Part shown: piece after piece, positions 59,350-64,000 of the stretch
How positions within the stretch are numbered: position 1 is the stretch's first letter
Layout of the letters: each line of letters starts with the position of its first letter
NCBI GenBank assembly: GCA_008364785.1
Contig: VTTJ01000011.1
Span: 1 to 64,000 of the forward strand
Source: Bacillus sp. BGMRC 2118
GTDB lineage: Bacteria > Bacillota > Bacilli > Bacillales > SA4
Reading direction: 5' to 3'
Length of the DNA: 64,000 nucleotides
The notes under the pieces: model-generated
What the model saw: the letters and a program-made list of their open reading frames with translations, nothing else
What the model was told of the DNA's origin: nothing
The model's database searches: none
Made by a program: the position numbers and the translations under genes

Positions 59350-60327
59350 TTATTTTTTTAATAAGTGTTTTTCTAAATCATTTAAGAATAGGTTTGCAGC
59401 AATAACACCACCTGCTGTGTTCCATATGGTATCATCTACTTTGTACACGTTACCGGCTTTTGCTACTTCCAGGTTCTTAAATAAAGGATCATTTATCCAT
59501 TCTTGTTCATTTTTAGTAGCTGCTCCGTCACCAGTGTCATATGTGAAGTAGAACAAAATGTCACCTTCCATTGCAGGAATACGCTCTTTTGTTGCCTTTT
59601 CCATAAAATCAGCTACGTCTTGTTCCACTGGACGTTTAAGACCAATTTCTTCTAGGATTACGCCTGAGAATGAGTCCTTATGATAAATACGTGCATGGTC
59701 TGCCATGAAACGGACGATTGATACTTCAGTATTGATTTTGTCACCTAAGTTCGTTTGAAGCTCTTTAATTCTAGTTTCATAGTCGGCAAGAACCTTCTCG
59801 CCTTCTTCGACTTTATTCAATGCCTTAGCATATAGTTCAAAGTTTAGCTTCCAATTTCCTCGTAAATCTTCAGCGAATACAGTAGGTGCAATTGCATTTA
59901 ATTGCTCATACACTGCTTCTTGGCGCATTTTGTTACCGATAATTAAATCTGGCTCTAAAGCGGCAATTGCTTCAACGTTTACTTCACTTTCAGTTCCAAC
60001 AGGTGTAACATCCTTCATGTCATCCGTAATGTGGTCATACCAAGGATCACCAGTCCAAGAGTTAACTGCACCAACCGGGGTAACTCCCATTGCAAGTAGT
60101 GCTTCAGTACCTTCATTTGTTAAAATAACAACTTTCTTTGCTTCTGAAGGAACTTCGGATGTTCCCATAGCATGTTCAACTGTAATTGTTTTTGCTTCCT
60201 CAGTCTTTGGTGCCGCGTCTTTTGATTCTTCTTTCTTTTCTTCGCTACTGCCGCAACCAGACATAACTATCAGGAAAGTCAGTAATAAGCCAAGTGTTAG
60301 AAAAGATTTTTTGTAAGTAGAAAACAT
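59350..60327 (-). CDS. yfiY: siderophore-binding lipoprotein, YfiY-like
   Basis: A 325-residue extracellular receptor. The signal ends in VMSGC (Cys about 25), followed by a charged linker and a FecB/FhuD fold (about 60-320) with AALEPDLIIGNKMRQEAVY and the C-terminal FLNDLEKHLLKK. B. subtilis YfiY binds hydroxamate-citrate siderophores (schizokinen, arthrobactin). It is divergent from its permease genes with Fur boxes between. Confidence 0.88.
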   Translation of the reverse strand: MFSTYKKSFLTLGLLLTFLIVMSGCGSSEEKKEESKDAAPKTEEAKTITVEHAMGTSEVPSEAKKVVILTNEGTEALLAMGVTPVGAVNSWTGDPWYDHITDDMKDVTPVGTESEVNVEAIAALEPDLIIGNKMRQEAVYEQLNAIAPTVFAEDLRGNWKLNFELYAKALNKVEEGEKVLADYETRIKELQTNLGDKINTEVSIVRFMADHARIYHKDSFSGVILEEIGLKRPVEQDVADFMEKATKERIPAMEGDILFYFTYDTGDGAATKNEQEWINDPLFKNLEVAKAGNVYKVDDTIWNTAGGVIAANLFLNDLEKHLLKK

Positions 60328-60366
60328 GAAGATCCCCCTAATAAGGTATTATTTTTTTGTTATGAG

Positions 60367-60381
60367 TGATAATGATTTTCA
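60367..60381. promoter_or_regulatory. Fur box of yfiY
   Basis: TGATAATGATTTTCA (7-1-7 type, 14 of 15 positions) lies just after the minus-strand -10 box. Confidence 0.88.
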
Positions 60382-60386
60382 TTTCG

Positions 60387-60415
60387 ATAATAAAGCCTTT
60401 TCATACAAGTGTCAA
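60387..60415 (-). promoter_or_regulatory. promoter of yfiY
   Basis: On the minus strand TTGACA (60410-60415), 17-bp spacer, TATTAT (60387-60392). Confidence 0.85.
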
Positions 60416-60423
60416 TATGTAAA

Positions 60424-60438
60424 TGAAAATGATTTTCA
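60424..60438. promoter_or_regulatory. central Fur box
   Basis: TGAAAATGATTTTCA, a perfect palindrome, lies between the two divergent promoters and could serve both. Confidence 0.9.
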
Positions 60439-60444
60439 TTAACG

Positions 60445-60473
60445 TTGACAGTATATTCAAACTCAAATAGACT
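60445..60473 (+). promoter_or_regulatory. promoter of yfiZ-yfhA operon
   Basis: TTGACA (60445-60450), 17-bp spacer, TAGACT (60468-60473). Confidence 0.8.
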
Positions 60474-60489
60474 ATATATATAAAGTAAG

Positions 60490-60504
60490 TAAAAATCATT
60501 CTCA
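60490..60504. promoter_or_regulatory. downstream Fur box of the yfiZ operon
   Basis: TAAAAATCATTCTCA (reverse TGAGAATGATTTTTA) follows the predicted start site, ahead of the yfiZ ribosome site. Confidence 0.75.
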
Positions 60505-60529
60505 TTTAACAGTTTTAGGGAGTCATACA

Positions 60530-61531
60530 ATGTTATTAAAAACAAACCGTGCAAGATTAATAGGTTTATTTCTAGGAATAATACTTTTTATCGGTACCAT
60601 TTGTGCCAGTGTATTGTTAGGGTATACACAAACCACCTGGAAAATGGCAATCGATGCCTATATAAATTTTAATGGAAGTAACGAGCATATCATTATCCAA
60701 ACAACACGGGTTCCGAGAGCTCTTATTGCTGCAGCTGTTGGTGCTAGCTTAGCAATTGCAGGAGCGATTATGCAGGCTTTATCGAAGAATCCTCTTGCTT
60801 CACCAGGTATAATGGGAGTCAACGCTGGAGCCGGATTCTTCGTCGTTCTTTCGGTAACATTTTTTGCACAAGCATCATTAAATCAACTAACATGGAGTGC
60901 TTTCTTAGGAGCTGCCGTAGCTGCATTTACCGTCTACTTTTTAGGATCATTAGGTAGAGAAGGGCTGACACCAATGAAGCTGACTCTTGCTGGTGCCGCA
61001 ATGGCTGCCTTCTTCTCGTCCTTTACTCAGGGGCTTCTTGTTGTAAATGAAAAAGCCCTGGAGGAAGTATTATTTTGGTTAGCTGGATCAGTCCAAGGTC
61101 GTGACCTGGATATTTTACTGTCTGTATTACCTTATTTAATTGTTGCATGGATTGGATCACAGTTATTAGCCAATTCGATTAATGTGTTGTCTATGGGAGA
61201 TGACGTGGCAAAAGGGCTTGGCCAAAAAACAGTGCTCATCAAATTATTGAGTGCTATAGTGGTCGTTTTATTAGCAGGCGGAGCAGTTGCAATCGCAGGA
61301 CCTATTGGTTTTATTGGGATTGTCATTCCTCACCTAGCACGGTCGCTCGTGGGAATTGATCACCGCTGGATTATTCCGTATTGTGGTTTATTAGGTGGTA
61401 TTCTTTTACTAGTAGCAGATATTGGAGCTAGATATGTGATTATGCCGGAAGAAGTACCGGTTGGTGTGATGACAGCCATCATTGGAACTCCATTCTTTAT
61501 TTATATCGCACGCAGGAGGATGGCAGGATGA
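60530..61531 (+). CDS. yfiZ: siderophore permease, YfiZ-like
   Basis: A 333-residue FecCD permease with about ten helices. TTRVPRALIAAAVGASLAIA and GAIMQALSKNPLASPGIMGV are the conserved early segments; GPIGFIGIVIPHLARSLVGI the late one. It pairs with the next permease and the YfiY-like receptor. AGGGAG precedes ATG. ATGA overlap with the next gene. Confidence 0.9.
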   Translation: MLLKTNRARLIGLFLGIILFIGTICASVLLGYTQTTWKMAIDAYINFNGSNEHIIIQTTRVPRALIAAAVGASLAIAGAIMQALSKNPLASPGIMGVNAGAGFFVVLSVTFFAQASLNQLTWSAFLGAAVAAFTVYFLGSLGREGLTPMKLTLAGAAMAAFFSSFTQGLLVVNEKALEEVLFWLAGSVQGRDLDILLSVLPYLIVAWIGSQLLANSINVLSMGDDVAKGLGQKTVLIKLLSAIVVVLLAGGAVAIAGPIGFIGIVIPHLARSLVGIDHRWIIPYCGLLGGILLLVADIGARYVIMPEEVPVGVMTAIIGTPFFIYIARRRMAG

Positions 61532-62583
61532 AGAAATATCGTACATTCCGGCTACCAAAAGAGACTGTTTCTTTTTTAGTTGATAAAAAAGCAATCACAA
61601 TCATTACAACCTTATTTATAGCTGTAGTAGCGATGATGATTGTTAGTACAGGAATGGGAGATATGAAGCTATCTCCAGTTCAAGTCATCCAAGCACTATT
61701 TGGAAACGGAACGAGAATGGAAAATTTAGTAGTGACTTCATTCCGCTTACCACGAATTTTAATTGCCTTATTTGTAGGAATTTCATTAGCAGTAGCAGGT
61801 GCCGTACTCCAAGGACTCATTCGAAATCCGTTAGCTTCTCCTGATATTATTGGAGTAACAGGCGGTGCATCTGTGGCAGTTGTTGCATTTTTAGCTGTGT
61901 ATTCTAACACGAGTAACTCTTTAACAATCAGTATAAAATGGCTGCCAGTCGGTGCGTTCATCGGGGCAACGATTGTGGCTTTACTTGTGTATTTCCTTTC
62001 TTGGAAAAATGGAGTATCACCAATAAGACTTGTGTTAATTGGGATCGGAATCTCTTCACTCACTCAAGCAGTCACAACCTTATTAATGGTACTAGGTCCA
62101 ATACACCAGGCAAGCCAAGCGAATATCTGGCTAACAGGTACCGTGTATGGCTCAACTTGGGAGAATGTAAGTATACTTTTTCCATGGACATGTGCTCTTC
62201 TCATCATTACAATGGTGATGGCAAGACGTTTAAATGTACAGGAACTGGGAGACGAATTAGCGACAAGCGTCGGAAGTTCAGTTCAACGTCAGCGGTTTAC
62301 GTTATTGTTAATTGCGACAGGATTAACTGGTGGAGCAGTAGCCTTTGGTGGTGCAATCGGATTCGTTGGATTAATGGCGCCCCATATTGCTCGTAAGCTG
62401 GTTGGCTCTTCATTTGGAGTGCTGATTCCTGTTTCAGGACTGATTGGAGCATTGCTTGTCATCATAGCTGATTTAATCGGTAGAACCGTTTTCGCACCTA
62501 TTGAAGTTCCAGCAGGAGTATTTACTGCCGCAATCGGAGCACCATATTTTGTTTATTTACTATATAAAAGTCGAAATGCTTAA
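61528..62583 (+). CDS. yfhA: siderophore permease, YfhA-like
   Basis: A 351-residue FecCD permease. SFRLPRILIALFVGISLAVA, then VLQGLIRNPLASPDIIGVTG, and late GAIGFVGLMAPHIARKLVGS fit the family. It forms a heterodimer channel with the previous product, as in B. subtilis YfiZ-YfhA. Translational coupling (ATGA) links them. Confidence 0.9.
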   Translation: MKKYRTFRLPKETVSFLVDKKAITIITTLFIAVVAMMIVSTGMGDMKLSPVQVIQALFGNGTRMENLVVTSFRLPRILIALFVGISLAVAGAVLQGLIRNPLASPDIIGVTGGASVAVVAFLAVYSNTSNSLTISIKWLPVGAFIGATIVALLVYFLSWKNGVSPIRLVLIGIGISSLTQAVTTLLMVLGPIHQASQANIWLTGTVYGSTWENVSILFPWTCALLIITMVMARRLNVQELGDELATSVGSSVQRQRFTLLLIATGLTGGAVAFGGAIGFVGLMAPHIARKLVGSSFGVLIPVSGLIGALLVIIADLIGRTVFAPIEVPAGVFTAAIGAPYFVYLLYKSRNA

Positions 62584-62632
62584 AAATAGATAATTATAAA
62601 AGATTAGCAATCTGAACTAAGGAGTGGATGAT

Positions 62633-63472
62633 ATGAGCGCAATTCGTACGGAAGCACTAACATTGTCATATGGTGACAGTATCATCATAAATGAATTAGA
62701 TTTACAAATTCCTAAAGGTGAAATAACGGTATTTATTGGTGGTAATGGTTGCGGGAAATCAACGCTCCTTCGTTCAATTGCTCGCTTGTTAAAGCCGCAA
62801 AAAGGTTCCATTTTACTTGAGGGAAATACCATCGCAAAACTGCCAACAAAAGAAGTAGCGAAACAGCTGGCCATTCTTCCACAAGGCCCGGTCGCACCGG
62901 AAGGGTTAACCGTCCTTCAACTAGTGAAACAAGGGCGATATCCTTATCAAAGCTGGTTAAAGCAATGGTCAGAAGAGGACGAAAAGGCAGTACGTAAGGC
63001 GCTGGAGTCCACAAGAATGACCGAGCTTGCAGAGAGACCTGTTGATTCATTATCGGGTGGTCAACGTCAACGTGCATGGATTGCAATGACGTTAGCACAG
63101 GATACAGACATTATCCTTCTTGACGAACCGACTACTTATCTAGATATGACCCACCAAATTGAAATATTAGATTTACTGTTTGAACTCAATGAAAAAGAAC
63201 AGCGAACAGTTGTCATGGTCCTGCATGATCTTAACTTAGCATGCCGCTATGCTCATTACTTAGTAGCCATTAAAGATAAACAAATTTATGCACAGGGTAA
63301 GCCTGAGGATGTTATCAACTGTCAACTTGTAAGAGATGTATTTGATGTGAATTGTGAAGTGACCCAAGATCCGATTTTTGGTACACCATTATGTATTCCA
63401 CACGGCAAAGGACGATGTATACTACCACAGTTAGGTGAAGCAAATGGCAAACAACCAGTTACAGCCTCATGA
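62633..63472 (+). CDS. yusV: siderophore ABC ATPase, YusV/FecE-like
   Basis: A 279-residue ATPase. Walker A GGNGCGKST, signature LSGGQRQR, Walker B IILLDEPTTYLD and H-loop VLHDLNLA are intact; a Cys replaces the usual residue within the P-loop. In B. subtilis the YfiYZ-YfhA system borrows a distant ATPase (YusV); here it is in the operon itself. ATG 62633 is 8 nt from AAGGAG. Its end overlaps the next gene by 29 bp. Confidence 0.9.
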   Translation: MSAIRTEALTLSYGDSIIINELDLQIPKGEITVFIGGNGCGKSTLLRSIARLLKPQKGSILLEGNTIAKLPTKEVAKQLAILPQGPVAPEGLTVLQLVKQGRYPYQSWLKQWSEEDEKAVRKALESTRMTELAERPVDSLSGGQRQRAWIAMTLAQDTDIILLDEPTTYLDMTHQIEILDLLFELNEKEQRTVVMVLHDLNLACRYAHYLVAIKDKQIYAQGKPEDVINCQLVRDVFDVNCEVTQDPIFGTPLCIPHGKGRCILPQLGEANGKQPVTAS

Positions 63473-64000
63473 GCTTGAGCGGCTCGTTCACTCTTTTCGA
63501 ATGACCATACAGCCACATGAGGATCCGTTATCCTTTCCAAGTAAAAGCTTAATAAGTCATGAATTTGTAGCAGGATTAATTCAACAATTAAAGGAAGTAT
63601 ATAACGTAACGGAGACTTATGTCATTGCATCGCAATTTATGAAACGATATGCATATATGGTTGTGGTACCGTTTTTCTTTTCGTTAAGTATGTGGAATAA
63701 GCAATTAAACATGGACATTGATCAGGTTTCGTTTCAATCATTCAAGGAAGATGGAGTATGGCTTCCTAAATTACAAATGCAAACAATGGAAGTCATAACT
63801 CCTGAGCCAGATGGTAGAGGTGAATGGTTAAACGCAGCTTTTGAAAAATTGTTCAAGTATCATCTCGATCCGGTCATTAGAGTGCTGGCGCCGGAAGGGA
63901 AAGTATCCAGGCAAGTACTATGGGAAAACACTGCAATCTATATTTTTTGGATATACGAAATTATGGTTAAAGAAACTACGTCTAACCAAGTAAACCAAGA
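63444..64000 (+). CDS. FhuF/IucC-C-type ferric reductase-like protein (partial)
   Basis: The frame is open for 185 codons from ATG 63444 to the window end, so the C-terminus is missing. It resembles the 'IucA/IucC C-terminal domain'/FhuF group found after siderophore importers: SQFMKRYAYMVVVPFFFSLS and VSRQVLWENTAIYIFWIYE. FhuF relatives reduce the ferric siderophore and carry a C-terminal Cys cluster for a [2Fe-2S] centre, which would lie outside the window. It overlaps the ATPase gene by 29 bp. Confidence 0.75.
   Translation, partial: MANNQLQPHELERLVHSFRMTIQPHEDPLSFPSKSLISHEFVAGLIQQLKEVYNVTETYVIASQFMKRYAYMVVVPFFFSLSMWNKQLNMDIDQVSFQSFKEDGVWLPKLQMQTMEVITPEPDGRGEWLNAAFEKLFKYHLDPVIRVLAPEGKVSRQVLWENTAIYIFWIYEIMVKETTSNQVNQ

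Overview
The window comes from an endospore-forming member of the Bacillaceae (Bacillus sensu lato). It has low GC, strong Shine-Dalgarno sites, CotF-type coat genes and many operons laid out as in Bacillus subtilis (smpB-ssrA, yknWXYZ, opuA, sigO-rsoA, yclNOPQ, fruRKA with ptsHI, yfiYZ-yfhA). The species cannot be fixed from the sequence. I see no CRISPR array, no rRNA or tRNA gene and no intact transposase.

Layout. 1-1.5 kb: smpB and ssrA (trans-translation); the ssrA T-loop is interrupted by a 278-nt group I intron. 1.7-7.4 kb: an MFS exporter, plsY, and a yknWXYZ-type ABC operon behind a sigma-W-like promoter. 7.6-12.1 kb: a DUF1989 protein, a CotF-like coat protein, a YqcI/YcgG protein and a chemoreceptor. 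12.6-16.5 kb: opuA glycine betaine importer with a divergent GbsR-type regulator and a palindromic operator between them. 16.7-18.4 kb: a small unknown gene, then a peroxiredoxin whose catalytic cysteine codon is UGA followed by a SECIS-like hairpin (probable selenoprotein), then a coat-like protein. 18.8-29.4 kb: a VOC protein, acetamidase/formamidase, a split sigma factor (SigO/YvrJ/RsoA type), galE, an MhqO-type dioxygenase, a MocR regulator, an oligopeptide-binding protein, an arginase-family enzyme and DedA. 29.5-30.3 kb: repeats and an IS1182 remnant. 30.4-34.7 kb: Fur-controlled yclNOPQ siderophore importer. 34.7-40.3 kb: K+ channel, GspS-like ligase, DUF350 and lipoprotein cluster plus a large membrane protein. 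40.4-50.6 kb: PhoD-like phosphatase, YceI, M20 hydrolase, a PspA operon, a PrsA-like foldase, a 28-residue-repeat secreted protein and a two-component system. 50.7-57.7 kb: kinase-like protein, YckD-like protein, fruRKA and ptsHI. 57.7-64 kb: TM2 protein, MFS transporter and a second Fur-controlled siderophore importer that runs off the end of the window.

How the genes work together. Iron: two Fur-regulated ABC importers, the second with a FhuF-like protein to release iron. Envelope and osmotic stress: yknWXYZ, opuA, pspA, PrsA-like foldase, a K+ channel cluster. Quinone/redox stress: MhqO-like dioxygenase and YceI share the same type of operator, and the peroxiredoxin removes peroxides. Sugar: the fru operon next to the general PTS proteins.

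Between genes there are several dispersed repeat families: two MITE-like families with GGCT-starting inverted ends, REP-like perfect palindromes and a GC-rich repeat. The most noteworthy items are the in-frame UGA/SECIS peroxiredoxin and the ssrA intron.
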